In this document: piece after piece, positions 46,103-56,494 of the stretch
How positions within the stretch are numbered: position 1 is the stretch's first letter
Layout: each line of letters opens with the position of its first letter
Notes under the pieces: generated by a model
What the model was told of the DNA's origin: nothing
Database searches by the model: none
The model's input: only the letters and a program-made list of their open reading frames with translations
Program-made: the position numbers and the translations under genes
From: Dromiciops gliroides
Lineage: Eukaryota > Chordata > Mammalia > Microbiotheria > Microbiotheriidae
Assembly (NCBI RefSeq): GCF_019393635.1
Contig: NC_057866.1
Location: 4,304,223 to 4,368,222, forward strand
DNA: 64,000 nt
Reading direction: 5' to 3'

Positions 46103-46387
46103 GGGTTTCCCACACCGGGAGTTTTCCCCACAGGGTTTGAAATCACAAGACAAAAACACACAGTCACTCATCCCTGGCCGGGCACGGCTTTGCCCAGTGG
46201 TGCCCACGTGGCAGATGTTGACATATTACCTAGGTATAAAGTTTTAATTTAATTTCCTCTGTGTATCTGTTTTAATGGGTAGTCTGTCTTGGAATTTTTG
46301 AACCCATTAACATAAAATGTCCTATGTGTGTGGGGGAGGGGCACAGCCTGACTTATTCGGAAATAATCACGCATAATGAGAGCAAGC

Positions 46388-46390
<3 letters not shown>

Positions 46391-46430
<40 letters not shown>
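46391..46430 (+). repeat. (GA)n microsatellite at the CpG island edge
   Basis: About 38 bp of GA, followed directly by CGCGCGCGCA, where the CpG-rich DNA begins. Confidence 0.97.
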
Positions 46431-46431
<1 letters not shown>

Positions 46432-47059
46432 GCGCGCGCACAGCGGCCATAGCCAGGCGGGGTGAGGGTGGGAGGGCCGTGCCCACAGAACCAAGGAAGG
46501 TGGGGCAGAGGGCGGTCTCCCCGAGTTACCACAAACACACCCCCAGAGGCCAGCGAACAGCGGTTTGGAGCTGGTGCGCTCCGAGGAGCATCGGCGGTGG
46601 GGAGCAGGGCGCGGGGTCTGAGCGGGGGTTGTCGGGGTCAGGTGCCTGGCTGGCTAGCTTGAGTGCTCCGGGCTGAGGCAGTGGCCGACGGCGTGGGCTC
46701 TAGGGCCAAGATTTAGCCAGAGCCCCGGGGCGGCGAGGGCATTATTCGGTGGCCTGGCCTTGGGCTGCGCTGCTGCGGGGGCACGGGCTGGACAGACGGA
46801 CGCAGACAGTGAACTTGTTCCTTTACCAGGACAGGGACGTCCTACTTTCGCTCCCTGCAGCCCCCACCCTTGGGGCTAGAACTGGGCTCGGGCATCCAGG
46901 GGATTGCGAGTGAGCGGCCCAAGTTAAGGGTAGACCCCCAGGGACAGCCAAGCAGAGGACAGGGCGCCTCTCCCGGATTCTGCCCGCTTCTGGCTCGCTG
47001 TTCACGGATCTGTAGCCTTACACGGCTCGGCTTTGCACCCAAGCGTCAGTCCCAGAGGT

Positions 47060-47276
47060 AGGCTGGACTGAGTGAGTCTTTGTGCGGCTCTCGCTGAGCG
47101 CTCGGGTCCGACTACCCATCATCCCATCCTGGCGAGCTCAGGCCGCGGGCTTTCTGACCAAAAAACAAAAAAGTGACCTGAGCAGCGACTCTCCGCTTTG
47201 TCGCCCTCCCACCCCACCCCAGCCCCCTGCTGCCCCCGGCAGCAGCGGGAGCGAGCGGCTTCAGACTGGGCGCACG
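47060..47276 (+). other. Candidate alternative first exon
   Basis: GC-rich DNA ends at a consensus donor, CACG|GTGAGT (GT at 47277). The left limit is arbitrary. It would join the same downstream exon as the candidate at 48640. No coding frame is claimed. Confidence 0.35.
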
Positions 47277-47794
47277 GTGAGTTGGAGGGGCTCTCTGGGG
47301 GCTGATTTCTCATGGTCGCGGATGCTTTACGAAGGTTGACGTTGCCACTGAAATGCTACGATCAAACCCTAAGCGTTTGGCTGTAGCATTCTGAAGGCCA
47401 AGACAGGACGCGGAAGCGGGGGGGGGGGGGAGGAAGGGGGGGAAGAGGGGTTGGGGTCTCATCTCAAAAATAAGAAGTAAAAAACCACTGGAAGGGAAGG
47501 GTCATTCACTGCCCCCGCCCCCAGCCCTCCCCAAGTCATACCAGGGTGATCCTCCAAAGCAGACCTGGAAGGGACTAGAGAAAAGCAATTCCCTCCCTCC
47601 CACCTGCTCAACACCTGCTTGCCATCTTCGTCCCCCCCAATTCCGAATCCTTCTAGGTGGGAGAGTCCCCAAGTGTTCTGTACTCCGGGGTTTCCTTCCT
47701 CTCCCACCGAACCTCCCTCCCCCGCCCCCCGGGCCAGGAGAAAGGTCGCGGGAGTGTGCGGGAGCTAGCTCCTAACTGCTTCCAAAACCGATCG

Positions 47795-47935
47795 TTATAT
47801 TTTCAGCTTGGAAATAGGTTAACTCTATAAACCAGGGCTTGATTGATTGATTTCTTGATTAAAAGTGATAGGAAAGTGATGAAGAAAACGTTAAGATTGC
47901 TTTTTAAACTTGAAAGTATGTCGTGAGTCTTTTTT
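47795..47935. promoter_or_regulatory. AT-rich island inside the CpG island, possible regulatory element
   Basis: CTTGATTGATTGATTTCTTG and TTAAAAGTGATAGG hold TGATTGAT-type PBX/HOX-like sites. Low CpG content between two CpG-dense lobes makes it stand out. Function is inferred. Confidence 0.35.
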
Positions 47936-48639
47936 CCCCACTTCTTTCTTTCCTGGAGAACCAGTTGTTCAACCTTTATCAACATGGTCCGGGTTGTTCC
48001 CCAATGAGGACTAAGCCTGTTGTTGCTGCCAGCTCCGCTTCTGGCCCGGGTCCCGCGGCACAGGGACGCCAGGTGGCGCCAGGGACTGAGAGGGGGGCAG
48101 CGACGTCCTCGAGGCTGGAGTACTCTCGGCCTGTGGTCGCTACGCCCCGGCCACCAAGGCCCTGACCGGGGTTCAGAGGCTTTTCCTGGGCCGCGCAGGA
48201 TCCCGTCCTGAGCAGGCCCAGGGTTCGGGAAGCGCCCTTCTGGGTAGTGGAGGTTAGGGGAGAGGTGAGGCGGAGTGGGGGAGGGGGCACTGAGCTGCCT
48301 GCAATCCATGAAGCCACGAGCAGCTCGAGGCGGGGTGCTACAGCCCGAGGTGGGGCGCGGCCCTTAGCTCCGCCCCTCATCCTGAGCCCCCTCCCCCAGG
48401 GCTAGAGCCGGGGTCCCGGCAGTGGGAAGGTCAGCTCGCTTCCCCTGCCCCCAGCTCCTCTTCCCTTCCCCTCACCCCGGCGGAGCTGCCTACCTAAGAG
48501 GCCCGCCTCAGCCCGCCCTGGAGAAGGCAGGAGGAGGCCGGGCGGCCCGCCGCCACCTGCTTTAGGTAGGAGCCCCGCCCCGCCCCGCCCCCCCGATTCT
48601 CGGCGGCCCGCCCCTCTCCGGCCCGCCCGCCTTTCCCAC

Positions 48640-48939
48640 CCGGCTGTTGAGGTTGCTGCTCCGACTGCTGCTGCGCCCGGGCTCCCCAGCCGCCCGCCAG
48701 CCCGCGGCCGAACGCACGACTCAAGTTTCCCGGGCAACTTTCGCCTGGGAATCCCTCCAGGAGGGCGATCCTCGGCCCCGCAGGCGTCTGAGCGCCTGGC
48801 TCCGCGGCGGCGGCCGGCCCGGAGACTTGGGGGAGCCCCGCGATCGCGCCCCTCGGGGGAGCAGCAGAGGCTGCAGCGGAAGCAGTGCTCCCCCAGCCCG
48901 TCCCGGCGCTGCTGCTGAATCTTTGATGAGGCAGGTCCG
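48640..48939 (+). other. Candidate first exon (5' UTR), gene not identified
   Basis: The segment after the GC boxes ends in a strong donor, GGTCCG|GTGAGT (GT at 48940). An ATG at 48926 opens four codons (M-R-Q-V) and runs into the donor. It could be the true start or an upstream start codon. If spliced to the exon at 53957 the frame stays open (R-A-S-K-H-A-G-F-S-S-D-S...). The left limit, a transcription start, cannot be placed from sequence alone. Confidence 0.5.
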
Positions 48940-49439
48940 GTGAGTGCAACCTTAGCCGGCCCCGGCCCCAGGTCTGGCGGCCGAGCGCAATCCTGTGCGC
49001 CATCCCCTGGGCCGCGTGCTGCCTGCGGCCGTCCCCCACCTCCCCACGCTCTCCCCCCATCCCCAGCCCGGAGCAGGTGTGTTGGTCCTGGTGTGTGTGT
49101 GTGAATGTGTGAGTGTGTGAAAGAGTTGGGGAAGGAATTCCCCCCCACCCCACCCCGTGGAGTTCCCATCTAATTGAACGGCCTCGGGTTGAGCAAAACA
49201 CCCTAGGTAGGTGTTTGCTTGTGAACCTGCGTGTAGGAAGAGGCGGGCGCGGTGCCCTGGGCTCGCCCTCTAAGGCGGTTTCTTAATTAACCCCCCGGGG
49301 TTGCTGAGCGCCGAGATGAGGGGCTGCACCCAGCCTCCATGCGGGACTTGCCGGGAGAAGACCCCGGGGACCCGCGCCGCCACGGTCTTCCAGCCGAGAG
49401 CACGCGTGTGCTGCTGGACGACCCGTTCCTCAGAGGCGA

Positions 49440-49690
49440 GCCCCAAATAGCTGTCTTTTCTGAACGAAATTTCAGGCGTAAATTAGCTATCCCTGTGTCC
49501 TCTTTTGCGTGTGTGCACCCCCGCGAGTTTATTTTCTATTGGAGATACCTTAATGAGGTTAATCATCAGCTAATTAAATTGAGTTTCGAAAGAAAAAAAA
49601 ATGCCCAAGAATAATTTCCAAAGTGTTCAGCTGCGAAGCTTTCACAATTAGGGGATTCATGGCCTCTGTGCATTCAGAGATTTGGACTGG
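49440..49690. promoter_or_regulatory. AT-rich non-coding element after the CpG island, likely conserved
   Basis: The composition switches abruptly from CpG-rich to AT-rich. TAATTAAATTGAG, TTAATGAGGTTAATCATC, GCGTAAATTAGCTATC and CACAATTAGGGG are TAAT-core, homeodomain-type sites, spaced through about 200 bp. An open frame over it (to 49614) is short and has no domain. The pattern is typical of conserved non-coding enhancers near developmental genes. That role is inference. Confidence 0.45.
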
Positions 49691-49984
49691 AGCTTGTGCG
49701 CGCCCCGCTGGGCAGCGGGTAAGACGTGGAATGTGGTGGGGGGAGCGGGGGCGGGGGCGGCAGAGGGGGTAGAAGTTCTGGAACCTGAGCCCGGAGGAGA
49801 GAGAGAAGCAGAAGCAGGTCTAGCTGCCTGCGCTCTGCTTTTCTCATCCCTGGGGATGTCTCCAGGGGCCCAGGGGGGAGGAGTAAGTATAAAGCTTGCC
49901 TCCCCTCCCAGCGTTCAGGTTAGATGCAGATAAAAAAAGAGAACTGAGGAGCTAAGACAGTATGGGTAAGTAGAGGCAACTCAC

Positions 49985-50185
49985 TCCTCGTAGTGCACAG
50001 AGGCTGGGGTTTGGGGTCAAAAAGACTGGTTACGATCCTGCCTCTGACGCTCAGTGGTGGCCTGTCATTCCCAGTAGAATGGCAGCCCTTCGAAGGCAGG
50101 GATGGCTGACAGTTTTGGTCTTCTTGGCAGTGTGCTCAGCACCGTGCCTTAAACATAGCAGGAAACCTCTTAATCACTGTTGAAT
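49985..50185 (+). repeat. MIR head and L2 3' end, decayed
   Basis: GGTTTGGGGTCAAAAAGACTGG then AGCACCGTGCCTTAAACATAGC and CTTAATCACTGTTGAATGG. Confidence 0.55.
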
Positions 50186-50197
50186 GGAATTGGGCAC

Positions 50198-50330
50198 AGT
50201 CTCATGCAGTAGAAAGGAAACTGGCTGGCACTGGAGGAGGTAGGTTCCAATCCCAGCTCTGCAGCTGGCTTACTGCCCTTGTGACCTTGACAAGTTGCAA
50301 GGGTTTGGACTCGGTGACCTCTGGGGGTAT
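50198..50330 (+). repeat. MIR SINE
   Basis: Forward: GCAGTAGAAAGGAAACTGG, AGGTTCCAATCCCAGC, TTGTGACCTTGACAAG, GGACTCGGTGACC. Confidence 0.65.
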
Positions 50331-50504
50331 AGATCTTTGATGCCAAAGTGTGGGAGACTGGCCAACCTGCCCAGCCTATTTGCGCCAAGCACTCCCCAGC
50401 TGAGCTGATCGGGACTCTTTTTAAGCCCATCTTTCTCTTGATTGGAGTTGTGTTCAGTAGTGACGTCTTGATGATGAAAAGAGGAAAGCTGTGGTGGTGT
50501 CATC

Positions 50505-50655
50505 CTATCATAGATTTAGAGCCAGGAGCTGGTTCCAGTTCCATCATTTTATAGAAGAGGCACAGAAAGATTTTAAGTGACTTGCCCAGGGTCACATAAC
50601 TCTGGGTTTCTGGGGGCAGAATTTACACCCAAGCCTTCCTGACCTAGTATGTCAC
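50505..50655 (-). repeat. MIR3-like SINE
   Basis: CATAGATTTAGAGCCAGGAGC, CATCATTTTATAGAAGAGG, GACTTGCCCAGGGTCACA. Confidence 0.65.
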
Positions 50656-50997
50656 CCATCGGCTTCCTCTTGGTAGTGACCACTGACTTTTAACGTGGGA
50701 AGTGGGAGCATGGCTGGGTTGAGTTGGCTTAATAGGAATGCGTAGGGTTCTCTGTGCTTCTGGCTGTGAAATGATGGCAAAAGCTCTTTGAACAGGAACG
50801 CTTGAAATACTTACCACCAAATGGTGCCCCCTCCTTCCCCCCTCCCCCTCAGTCACACTGGAATGACTGACGAGCTCCTGGACTTCAGGGGGAACAGCCT
50901 CCTGCCTCCTGTCTCCTGCCTCCTGCCTCAGCCTCAGCCTCCTGTGTTTCTCAGAAGCTCCAGAGTGATGCAAGCACATCTTATTTATTCTTGGGCT

Positions 50998-51130
50998 CTG
51001 AGATCTTGAGCTGGAAGGGACCAACGCCCTCATTTACAGATGAGCCACCTGAGAAGCCAGGTGGCTGATCAAGGCAGAATCTGAATGCAAACCCTTGGCC
51101 TCCGAATTCTGTGCTTTCTGCACAGCTGGC
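50998..51130 (-). repeat. MIR3-like SINE
   Basis: CTTGAGCTGGAAGGGACC, CTCATTTACAGATGAG, GCAGAATCTGAATGCAAACC. Confidence 0.6.
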
Positions 51131-51464
51131 AGACTCTTTAGGGGTGTTTCTCCTTGGCCTCTTTCCCAGGATCATGCTAATCCAGGACTTGTACAATTTT
51201 GTTTAGAACCCCTCAAATTCACAAGTGTCTTCTAAGACAAATCCATTCCCTCCACAGAAAGAACTACTGGTAGTGAGTAAGAAGGAAAGACAGACTAAGC
51301 AGAGAAATGTCTTGGGATGTCCCTTTGGATTGGAGGGAATTGGGTCTGGAGCCCTGATTTTTTGGGACCATGTAGACCACTTCTTGGGTGGTTCCCTCAC
51401 TTCCCACAATTCCCTCACCACCTACTGGCTGCTCCTCAGTAACTTTCTAGGTCTACAGAGCTTC

Positions 51465-51560
51465 CTGGGGGATGGAGAGTTAAGTGACTTGTCCCAGGTC
51501 ACAAAGGTGGATCCTGAACCCAGGCTTTCCTGACCCTATTTGTGCCAAGGACTCCTTGAC
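51465..51560 (-). repeat. MIR fragment
   Basis: AGTTAAGTGACTTGTCCCAGG, CCTGAACCCAGGCTTTCC. Confidence 0.55.
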
Positions 51561-52267
51561 TGAGCCCTAGAATGATGGTTGCTTCTCGGAGTTGTGACAT
51601 AGCCAATTAGAGGACAGTAAGGAAATGTCTGCCAGAGGAACTGTCTCCCTAGGGATTCGGTTCTGACCAAAGAGGTCCGAAAGCTCCCGGGCTCCCCTTT
51701 CAGCTGTCATGCTGGAGGGAATGTGATCTATCCTTAAAGTGATCAATAATGTAGGTGATTGAACCTGAAGGATGGGTGGGCGGTTCTTCAGCATCCTTTC
51801 CTGTCTGGGATATGTCAAGGCTGTGAACAGGAGCCTCAGGTTTGATGGGGGTGGTGAGGTGGTGGTTATTTGTCCATTCAGGGCTTCCTGGGGTTTAGAG
51901 ATATAAATCTGCCACCTCCCAGAGCTGACCCTGCAATATGTTCTAGAAAAAAGTAAGAACTCCTCCTCCTTTCCTTTTTCCTTCCCCTTAGCTCCATCCT
52001 TTTGTGACTGGGCACATTTCTTTGTACCTCAGCTCTTGGATAAGACAAATTAATAACCAAGCTGTCTGATGGAAGATGCCTGCAGAAAGTCTGAAGGCTG
52101 AGGTGCTGTTAACCTCCCCCCTTTCCTGCAGGTCCAATCACTTCTCAGGACCCCGACTTCTTCCTCTGGCCAATGAGGGGGTTGTACTCTGTGACTCCTA
52201 AGTTTCCTGGCCAGCTTTGACCCTCTGATTCAGTGATACAGATTGTGCTTTGAGAGCTAATGAGCCA

Positions 52268-52512
52268 GTGTTAGAGGCAGATAGTACGGTGAATAGTGTT
52301 AAACTCAGAAAGACCTCAGTTCTAATCCTGCCTCAAACTCCTACTAGCTGTGTGCCCCTGGGCAAATCACTTAACCAAGCCTCAGTTTTCTCACCTGTGA
52401 AATAGGGATAGTCCTAGTGTGTACCTCACAGGGCTCTATTATGTGGATGAAATGGGATAATTTATGTTTGCTTTGCAAATCCTGAAGCCTTGTATGAATG
52501 CCAGCTATTGTC
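52268..52512 (+). repeat. MIR/Ther1 SINE, nearly full length
   Basis: Forward: GGCAGATAGTACGGTGAATAG, AGCTGTGTGCCCCTGGGCAAAT, GAAATAGGGATAGTCC, ending near TTGTATGAATGCCAGC. Confidence 0.85.
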
Positions 52513-52794
52513 AATAAGGTTGTTGCTGTTCATCCTAATAGTCCTTGGGCATTCTCTGCCTCTGGCCTCAGAAGCTATCCAGGCACCTGCGTGCCCCAGA
52601 GAGCACATCAGTAGGTTGGGTTCTAACCCGCCCTAAAGGGGGAGCAGGAAGTTCATCTGGAACTGGGCTGAGTTGCTCCACTCTGTGGAAGAAGCCGGGA
52701 TGGGGAGAACTGTTGGAATGGGGGGAATTGCCCCCTCTGACATTCCAGAGGAGCCAAGTGGAACCTGTGGTCAGAATTATAATAATATTATGAT

Positions 52795-53225
52795 ATAGAA
52801 CAATGGAATATTGTGGAACACTCTACAGACGTGATCTTGTCTGATCCTCACAGCAACCTCGTGAGGCAGATGCTGAAGGTGGTTCCCCCCATTTTATAGA
52901 TGAGGACACTGAGACCCATAGTGGGGAAATAACTTTGACATGGTTACTCAAGAAGTCGTAGTAGCAGTAATAAGCATAATACTGACAGTCAGTGCTTATA
53001 TAAGTCTTTATAGTTTACAAAACACTTTCTCTTTGTTATCCCAGTGGATCCTCACAGTAATATGGGGTGTTAGGTACACTGTTTTCTCCATTTTATAGAT
53101 GAAGAAGAAGAGGATGAGAGCATTAAAGTGACTTGCCCAGGTCCTATACAACCGATACTGAATCAGGATCTGAATTCATGTCTTCCTGCCTCTACTTCCA
53201 GCACTCTAGTCACCATCCCACCACT
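52795..53225 (-). repeat. Two MIR SINEs in tandem, reversed
   Basis: The first (about 52795-52950) has CATTTTATAGATGAGG. The second (about 52975-53225) has TATAGTTTACAAAACACTTTC, CATTTTATAGATGAAG, GACTTGCCCAGG and TCTGAATTCATGTC. They are separate insertions, since both contain the same central segment. Confidence 0.7.
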
Positions 53226-53362
53226 TCACTTCTTTAAATATCAAAGGCAGTTTTCGAATCCAGTTCAGGTTCACTGTCCACTCTGTATGGTACCTGTGCT
53301 GTGACTGTAGTGAAATAACAATGAAGATAGTAGCAATAATAAATAATTATCCTTATTGCTAC

Positions 53363-53622
53363 TAGGGCAGCTAGGGAGTGCTGCAGCAGATACACTGTCA
53401 GCCCTGGAGTCAGAAAGACTCTTCTTTTTGAGTTCATATCTGGCCTCAGACACTCACTAGCCATGTGACCCTGGACAAGTCACTTCACTCTGCCTCAATT
53501 CCTTCATTTGTACAATGAACTGGAGAAGGAAATGGCAAATAACTCAAGTATCTTTGCCAAGAAAACCCCAAATGGGGTCATGAAGAGTCAGACATGACTG
53601 AAAATGACTCAACAACAACAAA
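53363..53622 (+). repeat. RTE-tailed SINE (MAR4 type), forward copy
   Basis: The head AGGGCAGCTAGGGAGTGC is tRNA-like and the core reads ATGTGACCCTGGACAAGTC. The 3' end (CCAAGAAAACCCCAAATGG, GTCAGACATGACTGAAAATG, CAACAACAAC) resembles RTE/BovB. It shows the true orientation of the family. Confidence 0.85.
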
Positions 53623-53956
53623 AAAATTGCTTCTATCTCTTTTGTAAAAATACAGCAAACTCTCCATCATTTTCCCCAATGGAGGCAGCTATAGCAACAG
53701 ATGATCTGAAACCCTGGGTGAGCCAAAATGCAGATTTCAACAATGGGTAAAGCGAGTCTCCCTTTTTGTTTAAGCCACTATTGGAGAGCATGAGTATTCC
53801 TCAGAGAGGGGAAGAGCCCGGGTCCCTCCATCTCCCAAGTAGCCGAGCCTCAGTCGGGTCTCTTAGCCAAGCTAAAGCTCCCCTCCACCTTTACTCCAGA
53901 CTTAAGCCCTTAAAAGCCCGGTGGGGATTTATAAGCTGGAGGGCTCTGTTTTTCAG

Positions 53957-54031
53957 TGCCAGTAAACATGCTGGATTCTCCTCTGACAGCTGTGGAGGGG
54001 CTGCCAGATGTCCGAGAAAAGACAGCGTGTG
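53957..54031 (+). CDS. Candidate internal exon with a start codon, gene not identified
   Basis: A pyrimidine-rich acceptor (CTCTGTTTTTCAG, ending 53956) and a strong donor (TGTG|GTGAGT, GT at 54032) frame 75 bp. An ATG at 53968 gives M-L-D-S-P-L-T-A-V-E-G-L-P-D-V-R-E-K-T-A-C, leaving the exon in phase 1. Read from the ATG in candidate exon 1 instead, the same exon stays open in another frame (A-S-K-H-A-G-F-S-S-D-S-C...). The exon lies 15 kb or less from the CpG island, on the same strand, in repeat-poor DNA. I do not recognise the peptide. It would be the second exon and the probable first coding exon of the CpG-island gene. Its coding status rests on splice-site quality alone. Confidence 0.35.
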
Positions 54032-54439
54032 GTGAGTAGAACCAGGATATGTCACTGAGAGGCCACCCTCCCCCCACACACGTTACAGATACAGACACTG
54101 AGGCCCAAAGAGCAGGGGGCATGTGCCCTGGCATTGGGTCACAAGGCAGGGAGGGGGCATATCCAGTGTCCCTTCACAGAGGATCAGCAGAGATGCCCAG
54201 ACTTCAAGGACTGTGAGGAGGTTGTGGCCCTGGGCCTTGGGGTTCTCATGAGGCACATTCCTGATGGTAAATCAGAACCAGCTCTGTTGTTTCCTGTTGA
54301 GGCCTCCCATGTTCTGAGCCCCATCACCTTTGGCTCACAGTCTCTAAGGAGCCAACTGACCAGCTGCTCTGTATGTGTGCCCATGCCTCAGCTTCCTCAC
54401 TGGAGAGAAACCTCCTTGGGGCAAGCAAGGACTTGGCTG

Positions 54440-54580
54440 TGTTCAGTCTCCAGAAGTCAGAGGGCCTGGGTTCAAATCCTGGCTCTGATGACCTTGGGAA
54501 ACCCCTTCACTTCCTTGGCCTCAGTTTCCCCATCTGTAATAGGAGGGCCAGTGAGGTCCCATCCAGCTCGTGTCTTTATT
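54440..54580 (+). repeat. MIR SINE
   Basis: Forward: CCAGAAGTCAGAGGGCCTGGG, GATGACCTTGGGAAACCCC, CCTCAGTTTCCCCATCTG. Confidence 0.75.
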
Positions 54581-54599
54581 CCTGTACATCTCCCAGTGC

Positions 54600-54752
54600 C
54601 TGACTGGGACCGTGCAGCTTATGGGGGCTCAGGGTTTCTTGGTGAAGTTCCTGAAGGGCAAACATCCTCTTTGTATCCTCAGCACTTAGCACAGGGCCTG
54701 GCATACAGTAGGTACTTAATCAATGCTTTGTTGATTAACTGAATGAAACAGG
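54600..54752 (+). repeat. L2 LINE 3' end
   Basis: CTCTTTGTATCCTCAGCACTTAGC, CATACAGTAGGTACTTAATC, GCTTTGTTGATTAACTG. Confidence 0.8.
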
Positions 54753-54989
54753 TTTCTTTCTTCACATGGTAATCATAGTGGGGTACAGTGAGTAAGGAGG
54801 GCCTCCAGCCATATGGGATGGTCCTCTTGGGATGAACTTGTGGGAGACCATGGGCTGGAGATGCAGGGGGTGGGTGGGTGGGCCTTGAGAGCACAGATGG
54901 ATAAAACCATTTAGGATGTTCTAGTGCCTCCTCTTTCTGAAGTTCACCTTTGGAAGATTCCAGGCAGCATTACCAAGCAGAAAAGAGTC

Positions 54990-55115
54990 TTGAGATGGGG
55001 GTGGAGATTTTGGCTTACCCTGTCACTTGCCAGCTATGTGACCTTGGGCAAGTCACATCCCTTCCAGGCCTCAGTTTCCCTGTCTATGCATTGAGGGACT
55101 TGCACTTAATGGTTT
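54990..55115 (+). repeat. MIR SINE
   Basis: GCTATGTGACCTTGGGCAAG then CCTCAGTTTCCCTGTC. Confidence 0.75.
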
Positions 55116-55254
55116 TTAAGCCTTCTTCTGACACTAAATCGGTGCTTCCATGTCCCTGTGCTTTTAGAATAGCCATGAACTTTCAGGACATCGTGGAGGT
55201 GATGGGTGTGTGTGGGGGGCTTCTTTCAGGATGGAAACTGTGAGCAAACCAGCC

Positions 55255-55350
55255 TGTAACGCACTTTGGGGCCTTTGCCTTTCTTTGTATTCTCAGAACT
55301 TAGCCTAGTGCCAGCATGCAGAACCTGCTTAATGAATGCTTGTCGAGTTG
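55255..55350 (+). repeat. L2 LINE 3' end
   Basis: CTTTCTTTGTATTCTCAGAAC, CCTGCTTAATGAATGCTTG. Confidence 0.65.
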
Positions 55351-55359
55351 TTGATTCTT

Positions 55360-56210
55360 GATTCGGGTAAAACTAAACAAGGAATGAATGTCCCCATCTT
55401 TGAGCATCGGGCTCTGAGTGGCTGAGAAGTTACTTGGTTGAGAAGTGTGCTGGAAAGGGGGTTGTCTGTGGCATCAGAGGAGTCTCATGAATTCTGCCTG
55501 CCCATCAGGCTCCTGTCTCCATGCCTTGCCATCAACCAGCATGTTTCCCATGCTTAGAGTCACTGCACCTCTTCATCTCAGCCTCCTACAATCCCTGGCT
55601 CTCTTCAGAGCAGTTTGCTGACCTCTCCCACCACCTCCAGCTCCCAAGGGCTTCCATCCCCTCATTTCATGTCTACTTATGTGTTTGTGTTGGGCTCCAT
55701 TGCTGCTTAGCACAGCACGTGTTTATCAGCCCACCTTTATCAGGGACCTACTGTGTGCCAGATTTGGGAAAGACCAGATGCTCACAGACTGACTGACGTT
55801 GGGCCCTTCCAGCTGTGTTTTCTGAAGTTTTAAACCTGTGGTCTTTGGACCAGTTTCTATGGCTGAGAACTCTGGAACTTGTGGCGAAAACCCTACAAGA
55901 ATGCCTTTGGGTTCCCAAACCTGATTGGGCGCCCTCATGGGTGTGCGTGGGGCTACATTTTTCTCTCTTCTGATCAAGTACAAGGACTGTTTACTGAAGC
56001 CAGGGCGCGGACAGTGGGCAAACAGATTTTTCTAGTGAATATTGAGGCCAAGGAGGGCCGGGGACAGGCTTTCTGCAGCCTGAAAAGTGGGCCATGGCCG
56101 CTGGAGTCTTGCTGAGAAACTCCCAGAGCATGGTGGGCAATGAGTGCTATGGTTCCAGCTCTGACTCTTTGGGGTCCTTCTGTGCTCCACAGTAGCCTAC
56201 ATTTTTGCTA
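55360..56210. other. Unassigned, intron-like stretch
   Basis: No exon or repeat that I can support, except an L2-like CCTACTGTGTGCCAG at about 55745. Confidence 0.3.
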
Positions 56211-56214
56211 AGGA

Positions 56215-56375
56215 TCCGATCTTTATATCTCCATCTCTATCTGTTTCTGTATCTGTAGATATACACATATGCATGCATAGATAGGCAAATCCTATATTTT
56301 GGCAAAATATTCTATATATGTGCACATACATGTGTGTATATGTGTGCATATGTGCATATATACATGTGTGTGCCA
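56215..56375. repeat. TA/TG low-complexity run
   Basis: ATCT units, then alternating purine-pyrimidine text such as GTGTATATGTGTGCATATG. Confidence 0.8.
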
Positions 56376-56494
56376 ATGAAATGAGAAAAAATTGTAACAA
56401 AACCCAACCATATATGCACCTTACTTTTAGTTCATCTTGTCTGTTTCCTGCTGGGTTAGGACTGAACCTTAAGGATGCGCTTGGCTGTGCCATC

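Larger units (their letters stand above)
46431..49440 (+). promoter_or_regulatory. CpG island with host promoter, two lobes
   Basis: CpG-dense DNA starts at GATCGCGCGCGCAC. One lobe covers about 46430-47780 and the second about 48010-49440, with an AT-richer gap at 47790-48000. Clustered GC boxes (CCCCGCCCCGCCCCGCCCC at about 48574) lie 5' of candidate exon 1. No TATA box stands out, as expected for a CpG-island promoter. No repeats interrupt it apart from short C- and G-runs, in sharp contrast to the flanks. The splice donors at 47277 and 48940 both read to the right. I infer at least one transcription start here on the plus strand. A divergent minus-strand transcript is possible but not shown. 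Confidence 0.85.

Noticed and set aside
48402-49201. 255- and 235-codon minus-strand frames over the CpG island
   Set aside because: GC-rich DNA is poor in stop codons. Both frames overlap the candidate exon on the other strand, shift frame against each other and show only G/R/A/P-rich composition.
53234-53464. 76-codon minus-strand frame
   Set aside because: It lies over the RTE-tailed SINE and is an accidental frame.
54134-54742. 202-codon plus-strand frame
   Set aside because: It runs through a MIR and an L2 end, with no domain and no splice context.
55165-55200. Possible mini-exon MNFQDIVE between TTTTAG and GTGATG
   Set aside because: The donor is weak and such a pattern arises by chance in an intron of this size.
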